A DNA stretch of 64,000 nucleotides from Eurosta solidaginis (Eukaryota > Arthropoda > Insecta > Diptera > Tephritidae), in NCBI RefSeq assembly GCF_040869045.1, contig NC_090323.1, positions 157,810,426 to 157,874,425 on the forward strand. The letters are read 5' to 3'. This document shows, in pieces, positions 1 through 9,774 of this stretch; position 1 is the first letter of the stretch, and each line of letters begins with the position of its first letter. The position numbers and the translations under genes were made by a program. Below the pieces are notes generated by a model. That model did no database searches. It saw nothing but the letters and a program-made list of their open reading frames with translations, and was not told the origin of the DNA.

Positions 1-844
1 TCAACAATAGTGTTCATGTTTTGGAATGCCCAAAAAGACTAAATAAATATATTTTTTCACATTTGAATTCACATTTCATTCTTGTTTTCGTTACATATTA
101 ATTGAAAATTAAGACTATGATGGTTTTATTTAAAAAAATCAGTCATCTTTTTTTGTATCTTCTGTTTTTCTAAAACTTGACGCACAGCTTTCTCCCTTAA
201 CCGTCTTAGCACACTCATATCATTTTGATCGACGTATTCATGAAGTTTGCTTCATTTTCTTTAAATTTTGCATGCAGTGTTTTTGCCCTTTCTTTCAACA
301 TTAGAGCACTTACTGGCCAGTTTTTATCTCGCATTCGGATAAACCAACGTTAAAGAGCTCTCTCCATTTTGTGCAACTCTGAAGAAAGCAGTGTTTTTCT
401 ATTTACTATTGCTTTTTCGCTTTTAATGTTAGAAATTGTTGATTTAGCAACATTATATTTATTTGCTAAAATCGTCACAGATGATTAAAAAGCCGAGAAT
501 TTCAGCATTTTGTTTTAATGTCAAGCACACTGGTTTTTTAGAACTCATTTTCACCAGAAAACATAAGACGAAACAGTCTTTGCAAAACCAAAATCACGAC
601 TGAAATATTTTACTCCTTACATGCAATTACGAATAAAATGCCTATTTTATAATTACGGGTTCCCCAATTTCAGACTTACTTGAGATCAATGTAAACTACA
701 TTCAAATAATTGTAACGTTTATTGTTCATATTATAGAGCATTTTGGGTTTGTTCACGTTTTAGAGTAGTCAATGCACAATAATGCCTGTTTATGTTTTGG
801 GGGTGTTAACGCTTTAGAGCGTTCACGTTATCGAGCGTGCGCTG
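1..844 (-). mobile_element. Internally deleted pogo/Tigger-like DNA transposon
   Basis: On the minus strand the 5' end (821-844) reads CAGCGCACGCTCGATAACGT, followed outside by TA at 845-846. It resembles the terminal repeat of the complete element at 30791-32654 (CAGTGCACTCCCGATAACAT). The inside codes for the N-terminal helix-turn-helix and the extreme C-terminus of a pogo/Tigger transposase with the catalytic middle missing. The 3' terminal repeat is not seen and probably lies beyond the left edge. The element sits in an intron of the MFSD14-like gene, in the same orientation. Confidence 0.7.
126..548 (-). pseudogene. pogo/Tigger transposase remnant (N- and C-termini joined)
   Basis: The start codon is at 548. 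The first part reads like a CENP-B/pogo DNA-binding domain (MSSKKPVCLTLKQNAEIL, then YNVAKSTISNIKSEKAIVN) followed by RDKNWPVSALMLKERAKTLH. After about KFKENEAN the sequence jumps to the family's C-terminal tail (SVLRRLREKAVRQVLEK, ending MTDFFK at 126). The DDE catalytic core between them is absent, and there are stops and a frameshift. The protein would have bound transposon ends but could not cut. Family assignment rests on resemblance to Tigger/jerky proteins and to the longer copy at 31114-32380. Confidence 0.7.
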
Positions 845-962
845 TATACTCGCCACTTAACAAGATTTTCATTAGAACATAAATTCAGGCGCAGCGTTTT
901 CCTTAAAACTCCAGCCTGTAAAGTTTACATAAAAATTTATTAAATACAAATATTTCACTAAC

Positions 963-1154
963 AGAAAAGGGATCAGCTTGCTCCCAGCTAATTGGCGCGC
1001 CCCATGAAGAAGGACGAATTTTTTCAGGCAAACTTTCAGGCACGGCCACCAATATAAAGAATACATCGAGCACCGCAATAGCGGTCGCTAATGCCGCAAC
1101 TAATGTATCACCATATGTCTCCATTAGCAAAGCACCTAAAGCTGGTGAAATTAC
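963..1154 (-). CDS. MFSD14A-like: MFSD14 (HIAT1)-type MFS transporter, exon 4
   Basis: The exon codes for 64 residues from VISPALGALLMETYGDTLV to WGAPISWEQADPFS, containing LDVFFILVAVPESLPEK. It follows a tttctttaag acceptor at 1155-1156 and ends at a GT donor (962-961, gttagt), leaving phase 0. In the MFSD14 family this part holds the end of the first six-helix bundle and the start of the central cytoplasmic loop, where SWEQADPF is strongly conserved. The remaining six helices must lie in exons left of the window. Confidence 0.9.
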
Positions 1155-1277
1155 CTTAAAGAAAAGAAAATGTATACATTAAAAAATCGTAAGAATATAT
1201 GGGTGATGTTATGTTGTTAAACGTTTGAAATTGAAGTTCTATGATTTTATTGTATTTTGACCCTTTTTTGGATAACA

Positions 1278-2170
1278 GAGGCCGACAGCATCTCAGACCC
1301 AGAAACCGGACTATATATTTTCGAAGGATTTCGATGCGATGAATCCAAATCTGGCCTCAGAATTGCTCTATCAGCTCTGGTTTTCGAGATATCCTAACCT
1401 AAAAGTACGAAAAACACCGTTTTTGCCCATATTTGAGGTTATGTAGCCTTGCAGATGTTTTCTTTCACCAAAATTAAAGGATGGCATCTTTAAATACAAG
1501 TCTTCTTCTTTCAAATGGCATTGAGTTTGCTAAAATATCATTTTTTTTCGCTGAGATATCACATTTTGAAATTTTCATGTTTCTAAATGGTGGTTTCTAA
1601 GTGTTAGGGGGTTCGTGGGTTAGAAGTTAAGTAAATTAGCCCACTTGTAGTACTAAATATCAAGAAAAATAAGACTCATTTCAAGAAAAATATGCGACTA
1701 AGCTCGCTGTTCCCAATGTTAGGTGGGTTTGCCTGCTTGTGGTGTGGCAGGGGTGCTTTCTAGGGGTTAAGGCTGTGTGTGACTCGGTACCCGAGGGTTA
1801 GATAGTGTAGGGGTGTGGTGAGTTAGCACGCTTATGGTGTGATACACAATTTTAAGAAAAATAAGACTCAATTCAAGAAAATTAGTAATCAACGATATCA
1901 TGTCTATGTTATCTCAATCGATTTTCAGGTGTAGATATTTCGAAACATGACAATTTCAAAATGCGATATCTCAGCGAAAAAAAATGATATTTTAGCAAAC
2001 TGAACGCCATTTGAAAGAAGACTTGTATTTAAAGATGTCATCCTTTATGTTTGGTGAAAGATAACATCTCCAAGGCTACATAACCTCAAATATGGGCAAA
2101 AACGGTGTTTTTCGCACTTTCAGCGTATCATAAACCTTCGGAAATATATAGTCTGGTTTCTGGGTCTCAA
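1278..2170. repeat. Long foldback element, copy 1
   Basis: The outer about 300 bp on the left (1290-1590, CAGACCCAGAAACCGGACTA, then a segment containing AACACCGTTTTTGCCCATAT) return inverted at 1940-2170. The middle holds GGGTTAG-type motifs and GTGTGGTGAGTTAGCA. A second copy with the same left end and centre lies at 42326-43465. There is no coding capacity. It is placed in the intron between exons 3 and 4 of the MFSD14-like gene. Confidence 0.75.
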
Positions 2171-2224
2171 TGTTGTTTAAATTTTGTCTGCCTGTGTAAT
2201 TTTGTACTCTGACTATGGAAGATT

Positions 2225-2930
2225 TTAAATTAGTTAGGTGCCTAGAAGGTTTAGTGTGGTTGTTGTTGTAGCAGTGCTTCGCCCCATCCAATAGGTGCGA
2301 CCGATCACAAATTGTCATCAATATCCTCTAACGGGAGTCCAAGGAAACTTGCTGTTTCAACAGGGGTGGACCATAATGAGAGGGGTGTTAGAGGCGTTGG
2401 TTCCACATTACAATTGAAGAGATGGTTGGTTTCATGTGGGGATACATTGCAAGCAGGGCATACATTTTGCATGTCGGGGTTGATTCTGGATAGGTAAGAG
2501 TTTAACCTTTTACAGTATCCATATCGAAGTTGAGCTAAAGTGACTCGCGTTTCCCTAGGGAGCGTGCGATCCTCTTCTGCAAGTTTAGGCTATTGTTCTT
2601 TGAGTACAGGATTCACCGGGCAATTCCTGACATAGAGGTCCGACGCCAAATGTGGACTTCACTGTGTTTTCAGGTGCCGTATTTCCTCATAATGCTTACG
2701 GAGACGACTCTTTAAGTCCCTAGGTGGTGTTGGCTCATCAATCAGATGTCTGTTGGGATGCCCAGGTTTCTGGGTATTCAACAGGAAGTGTTTGGTTAGC
2801 ATTTCATTTCACTCCCTGCTGGGGAGTATTCTCGCCTAATTATGTAGATGGTGTTCGGGGGACATAAGAAGACAACCCGTGGCGGTTCTGAGGGCAGTAT
2901 TTTGGCAGGCCTGTAACCCCATTTAATTTG
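2225..2930 (-). pseudogene. I/LOA-group non-LTR retrotransposon, 3' end
   Basis: The minus strand codes for the C-terminus of a LINE ORF2: RETRVTLAQLRYGYCKRLNS, then a CCHC knuckle CPACNVSPHETNHLFNC, then WSTPVETASFLGLPLEDIDD and a stop near 2320. A CAACAACAAC-type 3' tail follows toward 2260. Farther upstream (2520-2900) the frame is broken, although NTQKPGHPNRHLIDEPTPP is still readable. The same C-terminus recurs on the plus strand at 44770-45060. It is a 5'-truncated, dead copy within an MFSD14-like intron. Confidence 0.75.
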
Positions 2931-2934
2931 TTTA

Positions 2935-3075
2935 GTGTGGTCATGTTAATCGTTCCAGAGATGGTCGGGATAGTATCTCAATGGTGTTTTGTTACCGGAA
3001 CGTACCGGATCTATATCCGGCAAAGGACCATAACAATACCTAAAGCCTTCACCGCATTGTTTTTAGTTCACTTAC
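2935..3075 (-). repeat. Degenerate copy of the short retroposon found at 34155-34568
   Basis: GATGGTCGGG, TTACCGGAACGTACCGGATC and CCGGCAAAGGACCAT are the reverse complement of the corresponding part of the 34155-34568 insertion (family orientation set by that copy). It abuts the LINE end at 2930. Confidence 0.6.
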
Positions 3076-3088
3076 TACATTGTATGTA

Positions 3089-3230
3089 ACCCGGCCTATG
3101 AAAAGGTGGCTTATGACTCAAAAACAAAATAATGCAAAAGAAAAACTACTAAGAAACTGTAGAAATGCATTGTTTATCTTTAACAGCTGTTTCTTTTTTG
3201 AGTCATAAGCCACCTTTTCATAGGCCGGGT
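3089..3230. mobile_element. 142-bp MITE with perfect 35-bp terminal inverted repeats
   Basis: The left arm 3089-3123 starts ACCCGGCCTATGAAAAGGTG and is matched exactly, inverted, by 3196-3230. The 72-bp centre is AT-rich. No unambiguous target duplication is seen. It lies in the intron about 90 bp from the donor of exon 3. Confidence 0.85.
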
Positions 3231-3318
3231 CACATATAACTAATAAGGCATTCAGCCGCCCAATTGACATTCGCACATAAATAATATACTACTTTCATAC
3301 ATACATACGAGTACATAC

Positions 3319-3651
3319 CAGACTTGCAGCGAATGTAGCCGAAACTAAGCCATACGCACGTGACCTTTCCTCAACAGTAGTGACATCAGCCACATAAGCA
3401 AATACTACAGAAAATGTCACAGCTAATGCACCACTTATCGAGATCATTGCAAAAAACCACCATGAATTGATGGCCATCAATGGAATTGGCGCGCATGTAA
3501 AAAATACTGTTATAAGTAGAAAAAACTTTCGTCCCCAAATATCGGAGAGTGCGCCTACGAGTGGCGCGCTTAAAAACGATAAAATGCCTTTAATGCCCAT
3601 TACCAGACCGTTCATGAGGAACGTGTGGTCAGGAAATGTTTGGTTCAAGGT
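3319..3651 (-). CDS. MFSD14A-like: MFSD14 (HIAT1)-type MFS transporter, exon 3
   Basis: The exon codes for 111 residues, TLNQTFPDHTFLMNGLVMGI to VSATFAASL. It shows the MFS signature between helices 2 and 3 (GALSDIWGRKFFLL; family pattern G-x3-D-x2-G-R-R/K), then helices 3-5 (FFTCAPIPLMAINSWWFFAM, SGALAVTFSVVFAYVADVTT) and EERSRAYGLVSATFAAS. The acceptor is tttttttag (3653-3652) and the donor is gtatgt (3318). Both boundaries are phase 0. MFSD14 proteins are orphan 12-helix solute-carrier-like transporters of intracellular membranes; the substrate is not known to me. Confidence 0.95.
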
Positions 3652-3730
3652 CTAAAAAAAGAAAGAAAAGAAAATTGACGATGGCATGTTGCTAAACTGT
3701 GGTAAAAAGTAAAATATGTATATTACATAC

Positions 3731-3826
3731 CGATATAACGGGCATTGTTAATAGTCCCCAGGCAAAAAATTCTAAAAATATTACAACTAAGGCGTGGTAA
3801 ACACTGGGCTCGCCTATGCCGGAGCT
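3731..3826 (-). CDS. MFSD14A-like: MFSD14 (HIAT1)-type MFS transporter, exon 2
   Basis: The exon codes for 32 residues, SSGIGEPSVYHALVVIFLEF through AWGLLTMPVIS, which is the first transmembrane helix. The GEPSVYHA...FLEFFAWGLLT block is the conserved start of the membrane domain in MFSD14A/B. The acceptor is ctattgcag (3828-3827), the donor is gtatgt (3730), and the intron to exon 3 is only 79 bp. Both sides are phase 0. Confidence 0.92.
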
Positions 3827-4019
3827 CTGCAATAGAAATGGTAAATTATATATTTAGTATCCAGATATTATATATGTAAGTATATACATATATAGTTATG
3901 TATGTTTGTAACAAATATTATAGTTTGGCAAGGTATGCATGTATGTTAGTTATAATATAGTGAAAAATTACATAAATTATATAGACAAATTATGGCTAGA
4001 ATGAAGTCGTTGAACGGCA

Positions 4020-5520
4020 GTCTCTTCAAGCCGTTGTCAGTTATTTATTTATTATTTATTTAGATCTATTGTGCTTGCCCTTTCTGGCTATTACTGTATG
4101 TGGAGACTTTTAATGTGATTAAGTACCTCTTCAGGCTTTTTTCTTTATATAACGAAGGAATTAAGAGACACGCCGCCTAGATGAGAGAGTATCTGCCTTG
4201 CCAGAGCGATGCATTCGCAGAGAATGTGAACCGGAGTTTCATCCTTCTGCTCACAACCGAACAAAACATACTCAGCTGTGTATCTCTAAAATTTGTTGAA
4301 CTTAAATTTTCGTTATTTCGTAGCTTTGATCGTCTTCCAACTATTGTATTAACATACTTAATGGTGCCCAACGTGGGGCATACATGTATTTCGAAGGATT
4401 TAAGAGTCCGTCACCTAGATGGAAGAGTCTCTGCCTTTCCAGAGTAACGCATTCGCATAGAGTGCCGGTACACATCATCCAGTTTCATCCTCCAGCATAC
4501 GAAAGCCACTGATTTGTATATCGGATAGATTTAACTTACTTAGGTGATATCGTAGACTACACCCAGTGAGAGTTCGTATGTTCTTTTTGCTTAAATTAGT
4601 GAGTTTGGCAGATACTCTCGTTGCTTGGAATATAAACAATTTGGCTTGTCTTTGCCCTGGACATTCAATGCAGTTTTGTCTGAACTGCTTTGTTTCCAAG
4701 TTACTTATGGTTTCCCTAATGTGTACCTTTGTAAGTCCACAGAAGACACTGGACCATAGAATGCTGCTCTGGCATCCTGCTTGGCTAGGTAGCCTGTCTA
4801 TTACTTTTATGCTCCTGATGACCCGGAACAAATTCTGCTTTTTGGTTCCCAGGCCATTAAGACGCCAATGTATTCATCCTCTTGCTTAGAACTATCTGTG
4901 TACGACTGCAAGGCACGCAAGACTACTGGGCTATCTGACATATTGAGGATACTCCTCGATAATAAGCCTGTTCGTATGTTGTATGAATTTCTTTTTACTT
5001 TCATGTCTTGTCATAATTCCCATCTTTAGCTCAGAAATATTTTGAAGTGTAATATTCTCTATTAGATTAGAATAGGGAAGGGAGGTATTCCCACTAAGGC
5101 ACTAAGTGCATCAGCAGCAGGGTCGTTCTCATATCACTCGTCGATGGAGTTTGCTTAACTTTGTCACTGCTTCTTTGCGTGGTCGTAGGCCACCAAACTA
5201 AGAAAGCATAGATGACTATTGGATTCAGAATAGCATTGAATGTTCACTATACCAGTTTGGGAGATAGACACCCCCCCCCCCCCCCCCCCGCCATAGAGTA
5301 GAGTGCAGGATGAAGCTCCGGCTGTTTTGTTTAAAGTAGCATCTAGATGAACATTCCACGTTGGGGTTCTGTCCATTGCCACCCCTGGGTATTTTGCTTT
5401 CATTGAAAATCGATGGCACCGAGTAAGAGACACTGGGATAGTTTTGTCAGCATTGATAGACAATCTTTTGGTGTAACAACACCTTTCTATGATGCGCAGG
5501 GCTTTTTGGATGCGATGGGA
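4020..5520 (-). pseudogene. I/LOA-group LINE, decayed ORF2 C-terminal half
   Basis: Reading from 5520 down on the minus strand: an RT C-terminal part (MSINADKTIPVSLTR, SMKAKYPGVAMDRTPTWNVH), an RNase H-like stretch (MSDSPVVLRALQSYTDSSKQ), GQRQAKLFIFQATRVSAKLT, a cysteine/histidine end (PVHILCECIALARQILSHLG) and a 3' untranslated tail near 4050. There are many stops and frameshifts, and a C19 run lies inside the RT part. The closest relative in this window is the plus-strand copy at 16310-17310. It sits in the intron between exons 1 and 2 of the MFSD14-like gene. Confidence 0.7.
5271..5289. repeat. C19 homopolymer
   Basis: An uninterrupted run of 19 C occurs within the decayed LINE; the length may be unreliable in any assembly. 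Confidence 0.9.
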
Positions 5521-5555
5521 TATTGTTTCTTCGTAATCGTGACTTATCCATAACC

Positions 5556-5868
5556 AGATAAAACAGCTGAGCGAACCTACCTTATGGTTTTTGGTTTCTC
5601 GCCATATACATAACCTAAAAATATTTGAGTTGGTGAATTTAATAACTTTTTGTAGATTTTATTCATTGTTTTGGATACGATATGACTAAGATTTTTTGTG
5701 CAATATGTTTGTATTTTTTTGCGTTTTCTTCATTTTTATGAAATTTTCACGATTTTTGAGTTAAGGCACCATTAATCGATCACATTGGTGATGGTTATGG
5801 ATATGGGTATGGTTACGACTATGGCGTTAGGGTTAAGGAAGTTTAATTAACCCTTAAGTCATCTACAT
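5556..5868. repeat. Foldback/MITE family X, copy 1 (empty site)
   Basis: The reverse complement matches 19480-19940: CCCTAACGCCATAGTCGTAA, GTGATCGATTAATGGTGCC, ACAAAAAGTTATTAAATTCA. This copy lacks the 143-bp insert present at 19712-19854 in the other copy. It is non-coding and intronic. Confidence 0.7.
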
Positions 5869-6190
5869 ACGCTTATGTGTAAAATCCATTGCATTTTAGT
5901 AACTGAAGGAGGGTATCTATGACTAGTGCTAGTCTGACAACAATTTCGTTTAACGCTTTTATTATAAGAGTTTTTCTCAGAGATCAAGATAAACCCTTAA
6001 ATTTAAGCCTACGTCTTGAGATTAAGTCGTTAAAACAGCTGAAAATATGATCATTTTGAAGATACGTCTAAATTTTGGGTTAACTGTAATGGTGACGTGA
6101 CGGTTCCTAGAGCAATTAAAAAATAAAACTTAAGAGAGCACATTGATTATGTACTCAGCTTCAAATCGCTTGTACAAACTGCAATCTCAC
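5869..6190. other. Intron sequence, nothing recognised
   Basis: AT-rich intron between exons 1 and 2 next to the exon 1 donor; no further repeat or coding signal was seen. Confidence 0.5.
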
Positions 6191-7333
6191 CTTAAAGTGC
6201 ACACAAATACAACGTATCCATTTAAAACAATGCCATTCCGGCTTCACCGTTAACACCGCTGGCAGCGACAACTCACTGCTTCGTTTTGCATAAGTCGAAC
6301 TTGTCGCATGATCAACAACATTTTTCAATGTCGTATCACGGCTGTTATAATTAGTTGCGGGTGCTGCGGCGGCTGTTGCTGCTAATTGATTTTGGATGGC
6401 ACGTTTGGTCAACGCTAATTTAGCATCTGGACTTGTTGTATCACCAATATTGTCTGTATCTAGGTCGGTGACTGTGTCAGTAGTGATGGTAGTTGTGGTT
6501 GCGTTGGAAAACGATAGATTATCTTGAGATATGGAATTGATATTGTTGCCATCTATAATTAGATTTTGTTGTTGTTGTGGAATTTGTGCAGTAGCTACTA
6601 TTAGTTTTAATTGTGCTTGTGTTTTTGACATATCTGCCATCGGATCCTTATGTTTTGACATCATCACACCAGCCATAACATTTGCGACATCTGCTGTTGT
6701 GGGTGTCGATGATTTTGTATGCGATGTTGTTGATGATATTGAATCACCACTAATTTCTGTATCTTCCAAACCACCCCAGCTGACTGATGGTGTTGGTGAA
6801 TTTGTAATGGAATGATGATGATTATGATGTTGCTGCTGCTGCTGCTTATTTCTTTTATCATTATCACTAACATTGTTCGTTTGTGTATTTGTGAATATGT
6901 TGCTGTTAGGCACATGATTTTTTGTATTAACAACAACAACAGTAGTTAATTCATTCTTATTGAGATCACTTGATAAGTTTGCATTATCATCTATTGTTAG
7001 ATTACTAATGCTGTAGGCGCTACTGTAGATATGCTGATCACTGCTGCTGCTGTCATTGCTGCTTTTGCTGCTAGCGCCACTGTTACTTCTGCTTACAAAA
7101 GTACTGCTGCTTCGTTTGCATAAATTATCGATAATTTGTGTGGTTATTGCATGGGCGGCGGCCACATCATCATCGACCAATATATGGGTAATTGTAGCCT
7201 CATCTTCACTTTCATCAATTTCAAAACTTGCTGTTGTGTCATCCTCTGTAATGTCACAACTTGAGTTTGGCTCTTCGGCGGCATTTGAATTATCGGCGAC
7301 ATCATGTGATGTTGTTGGCACATCAATGCTCAT
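6191..7333 (-). CDS. Probable first exon of the MFSD14-type gene; long low-complexity N-terminus
   Basis: An open frame begins at ATG 7333 (MSIDVPTTSHDVADNSNAAE) and stays open for 390 codons; a GTGAGA donor at 6190-6189 would end the exon after 381 codons at ICVHFK, in phase 0, matching the phase of exon 2 (SSGIGEPSVYHA). The protein is rich in Ser, Thr, Asn, Asp and Gln with acidic patches (FEIDESEDEATITH), a Q/H tract (KQQQQQHHNHHH) and QIPQQQQNL, and has no membrane segment. Human MFSD14A has only a few tens of residues before the first helix, so this would be a long cytosolic extension. Strand, order and phase support the link, but no transcript is visible. It could be a separate gene or a non-coding exon. 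The coding nature is supported by length in an AT-rich background. Confidence 0.6.
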
Positions 7334-7631
7334 GACGGCGCAAAGTTATTTAATTTGAACAATAAATGGCAAATGTTAAACATCTGCTAAATATTGATGC
7401 GTCGCGTTTATTTTGGTAATTCGATAATTGAAATTTTGTTAATTCGAGAGTTGTTTTAAAATTATTATTATTTAGAGCTTAATTTTTGTAATTTTTTTTC
7501 AGTTAATGAGTTTTTTTGTTCTTAATATCGTCACATTTGAGGATCACTTGCTACAAATCACAATATCAATTGCATACAAATATCGCTGGGCGTATCACAC
7601 ACTGTCCAAATAATTTAACTCTAATTCATTT
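7334..7631 (-). promoter_or_regulatory. Upstream region of the 7333 start codon
   Basis: AT-rich sequence upstream of the ATG, with the context gccgtcATGA. No convincing TATA box or initiator could be placed. If exon 1 is coding, the 5' untranslated region must start here or beyond the R repeat that begins at 7632. Confidence 0.25.
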
Positions 7632-9413
7632 TTATACTCATCTGAGCAGAGCTCACAGAGTATATTAACTTTGTTCGCATAACGGTAATCCGTAACGGCC
7701 TAAATTAATCGAGATAGATATAGACTTCTATATATCAAAATGATCTGGGCGAAAAAAGAAATTCATTTAGCCATGTCCGTCCGTCCGTAAACACGATAAC
7801 TTGAGTAAATTTTGAGTTATCTTGATGAAATTTGGTACGTAGGTTCCTGGGCGCTCATCTCAGATCGCTATTTAAAATGAACAAAATCGGACTACAACCA
7901 CGCCCACTTTTTCGATATCGAAAATTTCGAAAAACCGAAAAAGTGCGATAATTCATTACCAAAGACGGATAAAGCAATGAAACTTGGTAGGTGCGTTGAC
8001 CTTATGAGGCAAAATAGAAAATTATTAAAATTTTGGACAATGGGCGTGGCACCGCCCACTTTTAAAAGAAGGTAATTTAAAAGTTTTGCAAGCTGTAATT
8101 TCGCAGTCGTTGAAGATATCATGATGAGATTTGGCAGGCACGTTACTACTATTACTATATGTATGCTAAATAAAAATTAACAAAATCGGAAGACGAACAT
8201 GCCCACTTTTAAAAAAAAAATTTTTTAAGTCAAATTTTAACAAAAATGTTAATATCTTTACAGTATATAAGTAAATTATGTCAACATTCAACTCCAGTAA
8301 TGATATGGTGCAACAAAATACAAAAATAAAAGAAAATTTCAAAATGGGCGTGGCTCCGCCCTTTTTCATTTAATTCGTCTAGAATACTTTTAAGGCCATA
8401 AATCGAACAAAAATTTACCAATCCTTGTGAAATTTGGTAGGGGCTTAGACTCTTTGACGATAACTGTTTTCTGTGAAAATGGGCGAAATCGGTTGAACCC
8501 ACGCCCAGTTTTTGTACACAGTCGACCGTCTGTCCTTCCGCTCGGCTGTTAACACGATAACTTCAGCAAAAATCGATATATCTTTAATAAGCTTAGTTCA
8601 CGTACTTATCTGAACTCACTTTATCTTGGTATAAAAAATAGCTGAAATCCGACTATGACCACGCCCACTTTTTCGATATCGATAATTACGTAAAATGAAA
8701 AAAATGCCATAATTCTGTACAAAATATGGAAAAAGAGATGAAACATGGTAATTGGATTGGTTTATTGACGCAAAATATAACTTTATATACAAATTTTGTA
8801 AAATGGGTGTGATACCTACCATAATTAGTAGAAGAAAATGAAAAGTTCTGCAGGAAGAAATCGAAAGCCCTTGGAATCTTGGAAGGATAACTGTTCGTGG
8901 TATGACTTATATAAATAAATTAGCGGTACCCGACAGATGATGTTCTGGGTCACACTGATCCACATTTTGGTCGATATCTCGAAAACGCCTTCACATATAC
9001 AACTAAGGGCCACTCCCGTTTCAAACCCTCATTAGTACCTTTAATTTGATACCCATATCGTACAAACACATTCTAGTGTCACCCCTGGTCCACCTTTATG
9101 GCGATATCTCGAAAAGGCGTCCACCCATAGAACTAAGGCCCACTCCCTTTTAAAATACTCATTAACACCTTTCATTTGATACCCATATCGTACAACACAC
9201 ATTCTAGAGTCACCCCTGGTCCACCTTTATGGCGATATCCCGAAATGGCGTCCACCTATAGAACTATTGCGCACTCCCTTTTAAAATACTCTTTAGTACC
9301 TTCCATTTGAGGTTCATTTTGCTAAATGGTGATTTTCCCTTATTTTGTATCCAAAGCTCTCAGCTGAGTATATAATGTTCGGTTACACCCGAACTTAGCC
9401 TTCCTTACTTGTT
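7632..9413. repeat. Repeat family R, copy 1
   Basis: It starts TTATACTCATCTGAGCAGAG and ends with the hairpin GTTCGGTTACACCCGAAC then CTTACTTGTT. Inside are phrases typical of the family: CACGCCCACTTTTTCGATAT, GGGCGTGGCTCCGCCC, GTCCGTCCGTAAACACGATA. The subterminal inverted repeat TATACTCA-CTGAG (7633-7646 against 9355-9372) is private to this copy. No transposase was found. Other copies lie at 11050-12180, 17315-18272, 22255-23860, with partial copies at 61800-62215 and 63760-64000. Confidence 0.8.
8971..9340. repeat. About 130-bp tandem repeat inside R copy 1
   Basis: GCGATATCTCGAAAAGGCG-type units recur at 8971, 9101 and 9232, each with CACTCCC.TTT, CATTTGATACCCATATCGTA and CACCCCTGGTCCACCTTTAT. 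The same units occur inverted near 22370-22690 and partly near 61800-62070. Confidence 0.8.
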
Positions 9414-9774
9414 TTCTTTTATAAGTTTCCTGTTTTTTAATTTACGCACAAGGATTACAGCATGAGCTCATATGTATATTTATTATTTAACATGTACATG
9501 TATTAATGTATGTTTCAACTTCTCCCTTGAGTTTAGGCTGAAGTAATTAAAACTCTTATTTCGAGTTATTCACATTAGATTTCAAAACAGTATTTTCGGT
9601 ACCGTGTGCATCCAGTTCAGAAAGAAATTCCCAGACTCACATATTAATCCTCAAACTCTTCATGCGTTCTCAAATTAAATTTTTTTCTGTGGCTTCCTCC
9701 GTATGACGGTTAATGAACAACAAAAGCCTTTCATTGAATTTCTAAGTTGCAACTTCCTCAGACTATAAAAACGA
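9414..9774. other. Unassigned spacer
   Basis: AT-rich; no repeat family or coding signal recognised. Confidence 0.4.

Noticed and set aside
5164..5463. Glycine-rich ORF containing GGGGGG
   Set aside because: It is the translation of the C19 run inside a decayed LINE; not a gene.
6531..6815. Hydrophobic cysteine-rich ORF on the plus strand
   Set aside because: It is the antisense of the low-complexity exon at 6191-7333; Leu/Cys richness comes from complementary Ser/Gln/Asn repeats.
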